From: Microbacterium aoyamense
GTDB taxonomy: Bacteria; Actinomycetota; Actinomycetes; Actinomycetales; Microbacteriaceae
NCBI RefSeq assembly: GCF_023155855.1
Contig: NZ_JAKNUT010000001.1
Coordinates: 930,001 to 994,000, forward strand
DNA length: 64,000 bases
Reading direction: 5' to 3'
A model generated the notes under the pieces. That model was given only the letters and a program-made list of their open reading frames with translations, did no database searches and was not told where the DNA came from. Within the stretch, counting starts at the first letter, position 1. The number at the start of each line of letters is the position of its first letter. Below are positions 7,909 to 16,095 of the stretch, one piece after another. A program made the position numbers and the translations under genes.

Positions 7909-8762
7909 ATTGGGCCGACATCGCCGACGCCATGTTCGGCGGACTCCCCGACTACGCCGAGATCCTCGCGCTCGTGTCGAACTCGGTCATCGCGGGAGCA
8001 GTTCTGGGGCTGGTCGGCGGCCTCGTGGGCGTCTTCGTCATGCAGCGCGACATGGCCTTCGCGGTGCACGGCATCAGCGAGCTCTCGTTCGCAGGCGCAG
8101 CGGCGGCGCTGCTCATCGGGGTCGACGTCGTGACCGGCTCGATCGTGGGATCCCTCATCGCCGCGGCGATCATCGGCTGGCTGGGCGCGCGGGCACGTGA
8201 CCGCAACTCGATCATCGGCGTGCTCATGCCGTTCGGTCTGGGCCTGGGCATCCTCTTCCTGTCGCTCTACGACGGACGCAGCGCGAACCGCTTCAGCCTT
8301 CTGACGGGGCAGATCGTGTCGGTGCAGACCGGCCAACTCGGCTGGCTGATCGGCATCAGCGCCTTCGTGCTCCTAGGGCTGCTGCTCATCTGGCGGCCGC
8401 TGCGCTTCGACTCGCTCGACCCGCAGGCCGCGGCCGCGCGGGGCGTGCCGACGACGGCTGTCTCGCTGGGGTTCATGCTTCTCCTCGGGCTCATGGTCGC
8501 CGTCAGCGTGCACATCATCGGCGCGCTGCTCGTCATGGCGCTGCTCGTGACCCCGGCCGCCGCCGCGATGCGGATCGCGACCGGGCCGCTCGCGGTGCCG
8601 CTGCTCGCGAGTCTGTTCGGCTTCGTCTCGGCCGTCGGCGGCATCCTGCTCGCGATCATGGGAACCCTGCCGGTGAGCCCCTACATCACGACGATCTCGT
8701 TCGTCATCTATCTCGTCTGCCGAGGGATCGGCGCCCGCCGGGATCGCGTCACGCGCGTCTGA
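7905..8762 (+). CDS. znuB: Zinc ABC transporter permease ZnuB
   Basis: 285 residues, strongly hydrophobic, about eight membrane segments, in the ABC-3 family of metal permeases (for example GLVGGLVGVFVMQRDMAFAVHGISELSFAG, a conserved region near the N-terminus, broken here only to name it). GTG at 7905 overlaps the znuC stop by 4 nt, completing a coupled znuACB operon. Zinc specificity is inferred from ZnuA and the Zur box, not from the permease itself. Confidence 0.92.
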   Translation: MNWADIADAMFGGLPDYAEILALVSNSVIAGAVLGLVGGLVGVFVMQRDMAFAVHGISELSFAGAAAALLIGVDVVTGSIVGSLIAAAIIGWLGARARDRNSIIGVLMPFGLGLGILFLSLYDGRSANRFSLLTGQIVSVQTGQLGWLIGISAFVLLGLLLIWRPLRFDSLDPQAAAARGVPTTAVSLGFMLLLGLMVAVSVHIIGALLVMALLVTPAAAAMRIATGPLAVPLLASLFGFVSAVGGILLAIMGTLPVSPYITTISFVIYLVCRGIGARRDRVTRV

Positions 8763-8803
8763 CTCCCAGGCCCGTCAGAAGCGCGAAAGGTAGACTCCGG
8801 CCC

Positions 8804-9217
8804 ATGGTCCAGCGCAACACGTGGCAGCGCGAGCGCGTGCGCGAAGCGCTCTCCGACGCCCCCGGCTTCGTGAGCGCGCAGTCGCTGCACGCCACGCTGC
8901 GCGATGAGAACACGGGCATCGGCCTCGCGACCGTCTATCGCGCGCTCGCGGGACTCGCGGCGCAGGGCGACGCGGATTCGCTGCAGAGCCCCGAGGGTGA
9001 GGCGCTCTACCGCGCGTGCTCGACCAGCGGTCACCACCACCACCTCATCTGCCGGTCGTGCGGCAAGACCGTCGAGATCGAGGCATCCGACGTCGAGCAC
9101 TGGGCCCGGCGCACCGCCGAGAGCCACGGCTTCAGCGAAGCCGAGCACATCGTCGACATCTTCGGGCTGTGCTCGGATTGCACCGCGGCCCGGGCGAGCG
9201 AGCGTGTCGCGGACTGA
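8804..9217 (+). CDS. zur: Fur-family zinc-uptake regulator Zur
   Basis: 137 residues: winged-helix DNA-binding domain (about 1-80) followed by a dimerisation and metal domain with GHHHHLICRSCG, EIEASDVEHW and a final CSDC. The two CxxC pairs form the structural zinc site and the His/Cys/Glu residues the sensing site. Position directly after znuACB and next to a Zur box identifies the Fur paralogue as Zur rather than an iron Fur. TAGACT at 8791-8796 lies 7 nt before the ATG, giving zur its own leaderless promoter. No clear Zur box overlaps that promoter. Confidence 0.9.
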   Translation: MVQRNTWQRERVREALSDAPGFVSAQSLHATLRDENTGIGLATVYRALAGLAAQGDADSLQSPEGEALYRACSTSGHHHHLICRSCGKTVEIEASDVEHWARRTAESHGFSEAEHIVDIFGLCSDCTAARASERVAD

Positions 9218-10244
9218 TCTGCCGACCGGCGAGGCCACGCGCACCCGGCGACCCCCGCAGAGCGCGGGGCGCATTCTCGTCCCGCTCGGCATCGGCGCGG
9301 TCGTCGTGGGCGCGCTCTTCGCGATCGACGCGTTCGCGCCGGGCTTCTTCGCCGACGCGCTGCCGACGCGTGCGCAGGACGGCCTGACCCTCGCGATCAG
9401 CGTACTGATCGAGTCGCTGCCGTTCGTCGCGCTCGGCGTCGTGCTGTCGATCGTCGTGCAGGTGTGGGTGCCGCCGGGTGTCATCGAGCGATGGATGCCG
9501 CGGCGGGCGTGGGCGCGGCGAGCCGTGCTCTCCCTCCTCGGCATGATCGTCCCGGTGTGCGAGTGCGGCAACGTGCCGTTCGCGCGCGGCCTGCTCATGC
9601 GCGGCTTCTCGGTGCCGGAAACGCTCACATTCCTGATCGCGGCGCCGATCGTGAACCCCATCGTGATCATCACGACGCACCAGGCGTTCGGATTCTCGGA
9701 CGGCATCCTGATCGCGCGCCTCATCGGCGGCTACGCGATCGCGAACCTCATCGGATGGCTCTACAGCCGGCATCCGTCCCCCGACGCGCTGCTCACCGAC
9801 CGGTTCCGCGACACGTGCGAGCTCGTGCTCGACGAGCCCGGTGGGAAGGGTCGGCGCAGCATCGCTCAGTTCGTGATCGAGCTGCGCGCCGTCATGCCCG
9901 CCCTCATCATCGGTTCGGCTCTCGCGGGGGCGGTGCAGGTGCTCATCCCCCGCGACGTCCTCCTCGCGATCGGATCGAACCCGGCGCTGTCGATCGTCGC
10001 GATGATCGCGCTCGCGATGGTCGTGTCGATCTGCTCGAACGTCGACTCGTTCTTCGCGCTGTCGTTCGCATCGACCTTCACGCCCGGTTCGATCGTCGCG
10101 TTCCTCCTCGTCGGTCCCCTGGTCGACGTCAAGATGCTCGCGCTGCTGCGCACCACCTTCACGACCCGCACCCTCGCCGGTCTCGTCGTGGTGGTCGTGC
10201 TGTCGGCCTTCGCGATCGGGGCGGTGGTCAACCTTGTGGCATAG
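9204..10244 (+). CDS. DUF318/UPF0718-type permease
   Basis: 346 residues with about eight hydrophobic segments. The segment IVPVCECGNVPFARGL carries the conserved Cys-containing CECGNVP of this permease family, and a second symmetrical half ends in ICSNVDSFFALSFA. GTG at 9204 overlaps the zur stop by 14 nt. Homologous pairs of this permease and a DUF1980 protein (such as YcgR-YcgQ in Bacillus subtilis) are zinc-regulated, and both partners are here beside zur, so a role in zinc homeostasis is likely. The substrate of the family is not firmly known. Confidence 0.85.
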   Translation: MSRTDLPTGEATRTRRPPQSAGRILVPLGIGAVVVGALFAIDAFAPGFFADALPTRAQDGLTLAISVLIESLPFVALGVVLSIVVQVWVPPGVIERWMPRRAWARRAVLSLLGMIVPVCECGNVPFARGLLMRGFSVPETLTFLIAAPIVNPIVIITTHQAFGFSDGILIARLIGGYAIANLIGWLYSRHPSPDALLTDRFRDTCELVLDEPGGKGRRSIAQFVIELRAVMPALIIGSALAGAVQVLIPRDVLLAIGSNPALSIVAMIALAMVVSICSNVDSFFALSFASTFTPGSIVAFLLVGPLVDVKMLALLRTTFTTRTLAGLVVVVVLSAFAIGAVVNLVA

Positions 10245-10968
10245 CCTCGCGACCCGCTGGCTCGGCGTCGGACTCGCGTCGATCATCGCCGCCGTGACGA
10301 TCGCGCTCGCCGCGACCGGCCGCCTGGGTCTCTACATCAACCCCGAATCGTCGTGGTTCGCCGTCGGGATGGCGGTCTTCGTCCTCTTGGGGGCGATCGC
10401 GAGCTTCGCGCTGCCGCTCGGCGACGAAGAGGACCACGGGCACGATCACGAGCACCACCACGGCCGAGACCGTGTCGGGCTCGCGGCCTCGATCTCGGGC
10501 GGGGTCGTCGCATCCATCGTCGCCCTCGCGACCCTCGTGCTCCCGCCCGCCTCGCTGTCGGCGGAGCTCGCCATGTCGCGCGACGTCGGCGCGCCGCCGC
10601 TCTTCGCCGGGGCGGATACCGTCGCTCTCGCAACGACAGGAGACACGGCCTCGTTCGGCATCGGCGAATGGTCGGCCGTCTTCGCGACGGCGACCAATCC
10701 TGAGGCGTTCGACGGTGACGACGTGACGCTCACCGGCTTCGTCACAGACGGCGAGAACGGCTTCGGGCTGACGCGCCTCGTGATCACGCACTGCGTCATC
10801 GACGCGCAGACCGCGACGATCCCCGTCTCGGCATCGGGTTCGGCGCCGGGCACGGGCCAGTGGGTCACGGTCGAAGGCACCGTGCGCTCGATGCCCGACG
10901 GACGTCTCGTGATCGACGCGTCGTCGGTCGAGGCGATCGACGAGCCGACGGACCCGTATGAGTACTGA
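10234..10968 (+). CDS. TIGR03943/DUF1980 partner protein of the zinc-linked permease
   Basis: 244 residues. Two membrane segments (about 8-28 and 34-53) are followed by a His-rich cytoplasmic or periplasmic loop (EEDHGHDHEHHHGRD), another hydrophobic helix, and a soluble domain with VTLTGFVTDGENGF and TRLVITHCVIDAQT characteristic of TIGR03943. It overlaps the upstream permease by 11 nt; TTG at 10234 is the only good in-frame start here. The pair is probably a two-subunit transporter or assembly unit responding to zinc shortage; the His-rich loop supports metal binding. Confidence 0.82.
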   Translation: MWHSLATRWLGVGLASIIAAVTIALAATGRLGLYINPESSWFAVGMAVFVLLGAIASFALPLGDEEDHGHDHEHHHGRDRVGLAASISGGVVASIVALATLVLPPASLSAELAMSRDVGAPPLFAGADTVALATTGDTASFGIGEWSAVFATATNPEAFDGDDVTLTGFVTDGENGFGLTRLVITHCVIDAQTATIPVSASGSAPGTGQWVTVEGTVRSMPDGRLVIDASSVEAIDEPTDPYEY

Positions 10969-12409
10969 GCCCACGACGCGCCGCGGCGCGGCCGGGTCGC
11001 GGCGCGAGCGGGATCGCGCCCGCCGCCGCCGCGCGTACCTCCGCGGGTTCGGCATCGTGCTCGGCGCACTGGCCGTCATCGGCGCGGGCGCGGCCGCCGT
11101 CGGCGTCGTGCAGGGTCCTCGCGTGACCGCGGTGCAGGTGGACCCCGCCGCCGCGACCGTGTCGTCGGGTGCGCGGCTCATCGTGACGACGTCGCAGGCG
11201 CTCGCCGACGTCGACCCTGCGCAGGTCACGGTCGATCCGGCCGTGCCGTTCACCGTCGACACGTCGGGCCGCAGCGTCGGGGTGCGTTTCACGCAGCCGC
11301 TGTGGGACGAGACGCAGTACACGGTCTCGATCGCCGACGTGACCGGGACGGGCGGCGGTGCGACGGCGACGATCGTGGAGTCGTTCACAACCCCTGCTGT
11401 CGACTTCCACCTGCTCCAGCGCGGCGGCGCCGACGGCGACGGCGACGGCGACACGGTCCTGCGCGCGGATCTCGCCGGCGAGACCCTGCCGATCTTCACG
11501 TCCTCGCACATCGAGGACTTCCGTGCGACGGCATCCCACCTCGTCATGTCCGTGCGGACCGACGAGGACGAAGCCTCGCTCATCGTGAGTGGTCCGAGCG
11601 GCGGGGGGATACGTCCGCTGCCGCTGCCGGGCAGCGGCTTCGTCTCGAACCTGCAGGCCGCTGATCGCGGCGAGGTCATCGGCTACACGTTCTCGGACGC
11701 CGACCTGGGGGCCGACGGCGGACTCGAGAGCGCACTTTTCACGGCGTCCCTCGCGGCGGGGGCGTCGGATGCCGACCCCACACCGATCGTCGTCGAGGGC
11801 GCTGATCCGCGGGTCGCGGAGTGGCGCTTCGTGCCCGACACCGACAGCATCCTGCTCCTCGGCTTCGACGGCACGCTCATGCTCACGGGCTCGACGGGCG
11901 GAGCCGGGACATCCCTCGGCACGGCCCTCGCGATCGAGGGTGTCGCGGGTACGGACGCGATCGTCGAGCGCCTCGAGGGCATGGTCGTCATCGACCTGAC
12001 GGACGGCAGCGAGCAGCCGCTCGTCGCGGCCGACGGCGAGGAATCGCTCGGCACACTGCGGTCGGTGCTGCCCGTCGCCGGCGGCGGGACCCTGCGCACG
12101 TACGGGCGGTTCGATGACACCGGCCTCGTGTCGGAGGGGACCTCGGTCGCCTTCGTGAGCGACGACGGCACCGTGAGCGACGTCTCGGACGTTCCGGTCG
12201 AGGATGCCCTCGTGCAGGTGTGCGCGTCGCCCAGCGGCCGGTACGCGGCGGTGCTCGTCGCGCCGAGCGCCGTAGACAATCCGTACGACACCTATCAGCT
12301 GCCTCTGCCCGAGACGCTCGAGACCCGGATCGTGCAGATCTCGGACGGCGCCCCGGTCGAGACGGTCTCGGGCTTCGACATCTCGTGGTGCCGGGTGCCA
12401 CCGCAGTGA
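10958..12409 (+). CDS. Membrane-anchored Ig-like plus beta-propeller-like protein, function unknown
   Basis: 483 residues. A very basic N-terminus (TTRRGAAGSRRERDRARRRRA) precedes one membrane helix at about 28-50, so most of the protein lies outside the cell. Residues 55-150 resemble a bacterial Ig-like domain (GARLIVTTSQALADVDPAQV, NYTVSIADVTG-like strands). The rest has repeated strand-rich units with ATASHLVMSVRTDED, RFVPDTDSILLLGFDGT and SPSGRYAAVLVAPS, suggesting a WD40-like propeller. It overlaps the zinc-linked gene upstream by 11 nt and the glycosylase gene downstream by 4 nt. A link with zinc is suggested only by position. Confidence 0.75.
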   Translation: MSTEPTTRRGAAGSRRERDRARRRRAYLRGFGIVLGALAVIGAGAAAVGVVQGPRVTAVQVDPAAATVSSGARLIVTTSQALADVDPAQVTVDPAVPFTVDTSGRSVGVRFTQPLWDETQYTVSIADVTGTGGGATATIVESFTTPAVDFHLLQRGGADGDGDGDTVLRADLAGETLPIFTSSHIEDFRATASHLVMSVRTDEDEASLIVSGPSGGGIRPLPLPGSGFVSNLQAADRGEVIGYTFSDADLGADGGLESALFTASLAAGASDADPTPIVVEGADPRVAEWRFVPDTDSILLLGFDGTLMLTGSTGGAGTSLGTALAIEGVAGTDAIVERLEGMVVIDLTDGSEQPLVAADGEESLGTLRSVLPVAGGGTLRTYGRFDDTGLVSEGTSVAFVSDDGTVSDVSDVPVEDALVQVCASPSGRYAAVLVAPSAVDNPYDTYQLPLPETLETRIVQISDGAPVETVSGFDISWCRVPPQ

Positions 12410-13071
12410 CCCTGCACGCAGCCACGCGCGAAGAGCTCGCCGACCTGCCGCTCGCGGTGGCACCGCGTCTGCTCGGCGGACTGCTGCGCACAGCCGTCGA
12501 CGGCGTCGAGGTCGCCGTGCGGCTCACCGAGGTCGAGGCTTACCACGGGCAGGGCACGGGCGAGGTCCCCGACCCCGGATCGCACGCGCGCATGGGCCGG
12601 ACGGCTCGCAATTCCACGATGTGGGGCGAGCCCGGCCACCTCTACGTGTACCTCAGCCACGGCATCCATTCCTGCGTCAACGTGGTGTGCGGTCCCGACG
12701 GGGTCGCGGGCGGGATCCTCCTGCGCGCGGGCGAGATCGTCGCGGGCAGGGATGCCGCGGCACGCCGCCGTCCGGCTGCGCGCAGTCCGCGCGACCTCGC
12801 GCGCGGACCCGGCCGGCTCGGCGATGCCGTGGGGCTGCGGCATCCCGCCCACGACGGCATCGACGCGATCACCGCCGCAGCCCGGCACGGCGCCACGGCG
12901 CGGCTGTGGCTGCGCGACGAGCCGCTCACGGCATTCGCATCGGGACCTCGCGTCGGGGTCGCCGGCGTCGCGGGGACGGATGCCTTCCCCTGGCGCTTCT
13001 GGATCCCGGGCGATCCCTCGGTGTCGGCGTTCCGCTGGGGCAGGGGCGCAGGACCCACCGTGCTAGACTGA
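12406..13071 (+). CDS. DNA-3-methyladenine glycosylase (AAG/MPG family)
   Basis: 221 residues. Conserved parts are RLTEVEAYHGQGTGEVPDPGSHARMGRT-type substrate pocket (about 35-63), NSTMWGEPGHLYVYLSHGIH with the aromatic residues that flip the base, RAGEIVAGRDAA, RGPGRLGDAVGL and the final SAFRWGRGAG. The enzyme removes alkylated purines and starts base-excision repair. GTG at 12406 overlaps the preceding stop (GTGA); a GTG seven codons upstream is an alternative. The rpmB promoter TAGACT at 13064-13069 lies within its last codons. Confidence 0.9.
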   Translation: MTLHAATREELADLPLAVAPRLLGGLLRTAVDGVEVAVRLTEVEAYHGQGTGEVPDPGSHARMGRTARNSTMWGEPGHLYVYLSHGIHSCVNVVCGPDGVAGGILLRAGEIVAGRDAAARRRPAARSPRDLARGPGRLGDAVGLRHPAHDGIDAITAAARHGATARLWLRDEPLTAFASGPRVGVAGVAGTDAFPWRFWIPGDPSVSAFRWGRGAGPTVLD

Positions 13072-13211
13072 CTCTTTGTCTGCGCGCACTCCAGCACGCA
13101 GTACGTATCCCACCTCTTCGAATGCGGCTTTCGCCGTGCCCGAGCAGGGGGATGCAGACAAGGGATCTTGGGTGGGGCCGTCCGGCTCCACGGTACTAAG
13201 GAGACATCACT
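13064..13211 (+). promoter_or_regulatory. Promoter and long 5' leader of the L28-L33-S14 operon
   Basis: TAGACT at 13064-13069 is a good -10 element, giving a leader of about 135 nt before the rpmB ATG, ended by the ribosome site AAGGAGA at 13198-13204. Most promoters in this window are leaderless, so a long leader is notable and may fold for feedback by a ribosomal protein. I see no Zur box in it. Confidence 0.5.
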
Positions 13212-13448
13212 ATGGCAGCAGTGTGCCAGGTGACTGGAGCAGTTCCCGGCTTCGGTCACAGCATCTCGCACTCGCACCGCCGGACGAAGCGCCGCTTCGA
13301 CCCGAACGTGCAGAAGAAGACGTACTACGTGCCGTCGCTTGGGCGCAACATCAAGCTCAACGTGTCGGCCAAGGGCATCAAGGTCATTGACGCACGCGGC
13401 ATCGAGTCCGTCGTCAAGGATCTCCTCGCGAAGGGGGTCAAGCTCTAA
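13212..13448 (+). CDS. rpmB: 50S ribosomal protein L28
   Basis: 78 residues beginning [34 protein letters not shown]-type L28, with the conserved [14 protein letters not shown] segment. Only one Cys is present, so this is the zinc-free form without the four-Cys site. A strong ribosome site (AAGGAGA) lies 7 nt before the ATG. It heads the L28-L33-S14 operon. Confidence 0.96.
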   Translation: MAAVCQVTGAVPGFGHSISHSHRRTKRRFDPNVQKKTYYVPSLGRNIKLNVSAKGIKVIDARGIESVVKDLLAKGVKL

Positions 13449-13618
13449 TGGCCAAGAAGGCTCAGGACGTCCGTCCGATCATCAAGCTGCGGTCGACCGC
13501 GGGCACGGGTTACACCTACGTCACGCGCAAGAACCGCCGCAACAACCCCGACCGCATCGTGCTCAAGAAGTACGACCCGGTCATCCGCAAGCACGTCGAA
13601 TTCCGAGAGGAGCGTTGA
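13448..13618 (+). CDS. rpmG: 50S ribosomal protein L33 (zinc-free form)
   Basis: 56 residues ([20 protein letters not shown] then [16 protein letters not shown] and [17 protein letters not shown]). It contains no cysteine, so it is the zinc-independent L33 type. The ATG overlaps the last base of the L28 stop region (TAATG), giving tight coupling. Confidence 0.96.
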   Translation: MAKKAQDVRPIIKLRSTAGTGYTYVTRKNRRNNPDRIVLKKYDPVIRKHVEFREER

Positions 13619-13621
13619 TCC

Positions 13622-13927
13622 ATGGCTAAGAAGAGCAAGATCGCGCGCAACGAGCAGCGCAAGGTGGTCGTCGACCGCTACGCCGCCAAGCGCGCCGAAC
13701 TGAAGAAGGCGCTCGTCTCGCCCGAGTCGACGGACGAGCAGCGCGAGGCGGCCCGTGTCGGCCTCCAGAAGCTGCCCCGCAACGCGTCGCCCGTGCGCGT
13801 GCGTTCGCGCGACGTCATCGACGGTCGCCCCCGCGGTGTCCTCACGAAGTTCGGCATCTCGCGTGTCCGCTTCCGTGACATGGCGCACCGTGGCGAGCTG
13901 CCCGGCGTGACCAAGTCGAGCTGGTAA
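13622..13927 (+). CDS. rpsN: 30S ribosomal protein S14 (long, zinc-free form)
   Basis: 101 residues starting [17 protein letters not shown] and ending [12 protein letters not shown]. This is the long S14 form that lacks the CxxC zinc motifs of short S14. The start is 3 nt after the rpmG stop, with GAGAGGAG as ribosome site. It is the last gene of the operon, followed by a strong terminator. Confidence 0.96.
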   Translation: MAKKSKIARNEQRKVVVDRYAAKRAELKKALVSPESTDEQREAARVGLQKLPRNASPVRVRSRDVIDGRPRGVLTKFGISRVRFRDMAHRGELPGVTKSSW

Positions 13928-13942
13928 GCACCACACAGCACT

Positions 13943-13976
13943 GAGGGCCCCGAGATCTCCGGATCTCGGGGCCCTC
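13943..13976. terminator. Rho-independent-type terminator after rpsN
   Basis: Perfect 15-bp stem, GAGGGCCCCGAGATC (13943-13957) with GATCTCGGGGCCCTC (13962-13976), loop TCCG. There is no long T tract, as usual in high-GC actinobacteria. It lies between convergent genes (rpsN and the alpha/beta hydrolase) and can serve both. Confidence 0.88.
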
Positions 13977-13988
13977 GTCGTTCCAAGG

Positions 13989-14795
13989 TCAGGCGGCGTG
14001 CGACGTCGCCCACTCGAGGGCGAAGTCGGCGACCTCCTCCCAGCCGTCCTGGCTGACGATGCGGTGCGTGCGGCCGGGGTAGTACTTGTAGTCCACGACG
14101 GCCGGGCTGCCGGTCGCCTTGTACTTCTTCACGATGGCCTCGCCGATCGCGGGCGGAACGATGTGGTCCTTCTCGCCCGTGATGATGAGGAGCGGGGCGC
14201 GGTCGGTGCGGCCGTAGTCGACGTGGGATGCCCCGCCCTTCTCGTTGAACGCCCCACCGACGCCCTCGAAGAAGACGCGGTTGTAGGAGTTGACGGCGTA
14301 CTCCTCCCACAGCGCATCCGACTCGTCCCGGGGCAGGTCGTTGCCGAACGTGAAGTGGAAGTGGCTCTTCGACAGCGGCTTCGCGCCGTTGCGGCCGAAG
14401 GGATTCGACAGGATCGGCGTGCCGGTCCACAGCGTCGACAGCGGCAGTGTCGTGATCCCCGCCGGCTGACCGGGGGTCACGCCGACGTACGCGGCGCCGA
14501 GCCCGCGGTCGGCGAGCATCTGCGTGAACAGTCCGCCGAACGAGTGGCCCATGATGATCGGCTTCTCGGGCAGGGCGCGGATGATGCGGTCGTAGTGGTC
14601 GACGATCTGCTTGATGCCGATCCCCTCGAGGGCTTCGGGGTTGCGGCGGATGTCGGCGACCTCGCGATCGTCGATGCCGGGCCAGCCCGGCACGATCACT
14701 TCGTGGCCCTGGGCGCGGAAGCGCTCGGCCCACGTGTCCCAGCTCTTCGGCGTCATCCACAGGCCGTGGATCAGGACGATCGTCTTCTTGCTCAT
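13989..14795 (-). CDS. Alpha/beta hydrolase
   Basis: 268 residues with the usual alpha/beta fold marks: IVLIHGLWM (oxyanion region), nucleophile elbow MGHSFGGLF, acid in ITGEKDHIVPP and catalytic His in GRTHRIV. All three catalytic residues are therefore present. No signal peptide, so it acts in the cytoplasm. GAAGGAGA lies just before the ATG. It is transcribed divergently from a TetR regulator across a 22-bp imperfect palindrome, which points to induction by its substrate or a related toxic ester or haloalkane-like molecule; the substrate itself is unknown. Confidence 0.88.
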   Translation of the reverse strand: MSKKTIVLIHGLWMTPKSWDTWAERFRAQGHEVIVPGWPGIDDREVADIRRNPEALEGIGIKQIVDHYDRIIRALPEKPIIMGHSFGGLFTQMLADRGLGAAYVGVTPGQPAGITTLPLSTLWTGTPILSNPFGRNGAKPLSKSHFHFTFGNDLPRDESDALWEEYAVNSYNRVFFEGVGGAFNEKGGASHVDYGRTDRAPLLIITGEKDHIVPPAIGEAIVKKYKATGSPAVVDYKYYPGRTHRIVSQDGWEEVADFALEWATSHAA

Positions 14796-14838
14796 GATGG
14801 TTCTCCTTCGGGGATGGGATCGGTGCTACGCTACGATG

Positions 14839-14860
14839 GTAGACCGAACGTTCTATCTAC
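14839..14860. promoter_or_regulatory. TetR operator between hydrolase and regulator genes
   Basis: A 22-bp imperfect palindrome with outer arms GTAGA/TCTAC and a perfect inner core GAACGTTC. It sits between the divergent hydrolase and tetR starts and contains TATCTA (14854-14859), a plausible -10 for tetR. This is the layout expected for a TetR repressor controlling itself and its neighbour. Confidence 0.75.
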
Positions 14861-14875
14861 GCAAGGGTATTCCCA

Positions 14876-15481
14876 ATGGAAGAGAATGAAGACATGAGCA
14901 CGACGATGGATGCCGCGCCCGCCCGCCCGGCGTCGGCCAGGCAGCGACTGATCGAGGCGGCGACCGAGCTCTTCTACGGCGAGGGCATCCACTCGGTGGG
15001 TGTGGACCGCATCATCGAGACCGCCGGCGTCACCCGCGCGACGATGTACAAGCAATTCGCGGGCAAGGAGGGCCTCGTCCTCGCCTACCTCGAGGGGGAG
15101 GACCGCGGCCTGCGCGATCTGTTCGCGGTCGCCGCATCCGCCTCCGACGACCCCGACGTCCTGCTCGAGCTCGTCGTAGAGGGCATCTCGGCCGACATCC
15201 GAGATCGGCACACACGCGGCTGCCCGTTCGTCAACGCTGCCGCCGAGTACCCCGACGGCGGACCCGTGCGCGCGTTGATCGCCGACCACCGCGAGTGGTT
15301 CCGCAGCACCCTCGAGCAGCTCGCCGCGGGTGCCGGACTTCGCGAACCGGCGGAGGTCGCGGCATCCCTCGTCCTGCTCCGCGACGCCGCTCTCGTGGGC
15401 GGCTACCTCGACGGACAGGACCGCGTCGCGCCGGCTTTCGCGCGCACGGCGCGGGGAGTCATCGCGGGCGCGCGGGCGTGA
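14876..15481 (+). CDS. TetR/AcrR-family regulator
   Basis: 201 residues. The helix-turn-helix at about 25-65 (RLIEAATELFYGEGIHSVGV then DRIIETAGVTRATMYKQFAGK) is typical of TetR, and the C-terminal ligand domain contains RGCPFVNAAAEY, a feature of a TetR subgroup near hydrolases and oxidoreductases. It should repress the divergent alpha/beta hydrolase. ATG 14876 has AAGGG 8 nt upstream; ATG 14894 (MSTTMDAA) is a possible alternative. Confidence 0.88.
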   Translation: MEENEDMSTTMDAAPARPASARQRLIEAATELFYGEGIHSVGVDRIIETAGVTRATMYKQFAGKEGLVLAYLEGEDRGLRDLFAVAASASDDPDVLLELVVEGISADIRDRHTRGCPFVNAAAEYPDGGPVRALIADHREWFRSTLEQLAAGAGLREPAEVAASLVLLRDAALVGGYLDGQDRVAPAFARTARGVIAGARA

Positions 15482-15582
15482 AACGCGCGTCACAACCGCC
15501 ACATTCGTCACATCTGAACCCCGACACGCCGCCGGATGTGTCCGCGCACGGCGGAAATCCGCGATTTTCCGCGGATTCTGGC

Positions 15583-15588
15583 TATAGT
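15583..15588 (+). promoter_or_regulatory. -10 element of the HU gene promoter
   Basis: TATAGT is the best sigma-70-type -10 hexamer in the 198-nt gap before the HU gene, within an unusually AT-rich patch (GATTTTCCGCGGATTCTGGC). The resulting leader is about 85 nt and ends in the ribosome site GGAGG at 15667-15671. No -35 match to consensus is seen at the usual distance. Confidence 0.55.
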
Positions 15589-15679
15589 CGAGGCGGTCGA
15601 TCCGACCAGCCGGGGGGCACTCGCCAACCGGTCCCAGCAATAGAGGCGGCGCATCTGTCGCCTTTTGGAGGACAACCCA

Positions 15680-15967
15680 ATGGCTGACAAGTCCATCACC
15701 AAGACCGAACTCGTCGCGAGCATCGCGAGCGCCACCGGTCAGAGCCAGGCCGCCGTCTCGGGCGTGCTCGACTCCCTCTTCTCCACGGTCTCGGAGGCCG
15801 TCGCCAAGGGCAGCAAGGTCTCGATCCCGGGCTGGATCTCGTTCGAGCAGGTCGCCACCTCGGCTCGCACGGGCCGCAACCCGCAGACCGGCGCCGAGAT
15901 CAAGATCCCCGCGGGCAAGCGCGTCAAGGTCACGGCCGGCTCGAAGCTGAAGGCTGCGGTCAAGTAA
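15680..15967 (+). CDS. hup: HU-family nucleoid protein
   Basis: 95 residues, standard HU size. MADKSITKTELVASIASATG starts the dimerisation helices, and the DNA-binding arm contains ARTGRNPQTGAEIKIPAGKR with the Pro that intercalates between base pairs. There is no Lys/Ala-rich C-terminal tail of the kind seen in mycobacterial HupB. ATG 15680 is preceded by GGAGG at 9 nt; a TTG five codons upstream would overlap that site and is rejected. A strong terminator follows. Confidence 0.95.
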   Translation: MADKSITKTELVASIASATGQSQAAVSGVLDSLFSTVSEAVAKGSKVSIPGWISFEQVATSARTGRNPQTGAEIKIPAGKRVKVTAGSKLKAAVK

Positions 15968-15980
15968 CGACTTCGCACAC

Positions 15981-16010
15981 GAAGGGGGGATGCCACGGCA
16001 TCCCCCCTTC
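15981..16010. terminator. Terminator after the HU gene
   Basis: Fourteen-base arms GAAGGGGGGATGCC and GGCATCCCCCCTTC separated by AC, directly after the HU stop. The loop opens to a usable size if the innermost pairs break. The arm contains the word GGATGCC that recurs in other hairpins of the window. Confidence 0.85.
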
Positions 16011-16095
16011 GTCGTTTCGTCTCGCTGCGCTCGTTCGACGACCCCTGCTCGCGAGCGCGACCGGAACGAAACGCCGACGCACGTAGGCTTGAGTG

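Noticed and set aside
12220-12405. Longer N-terminus for the DNA glycosylase
   Set aside because: The extra residues are Arg-rich, overlap the preceding gene out of frame and lack conservation; GTG 12406 with GTGA overlap fits.
13064-13211. Zur box controlling the zinc-free ribosomal operon
   Set aside because: No TGAnAATnATTnTCA-like 15-mer is seen in the leader or promoter, although the context made it worth looking for.
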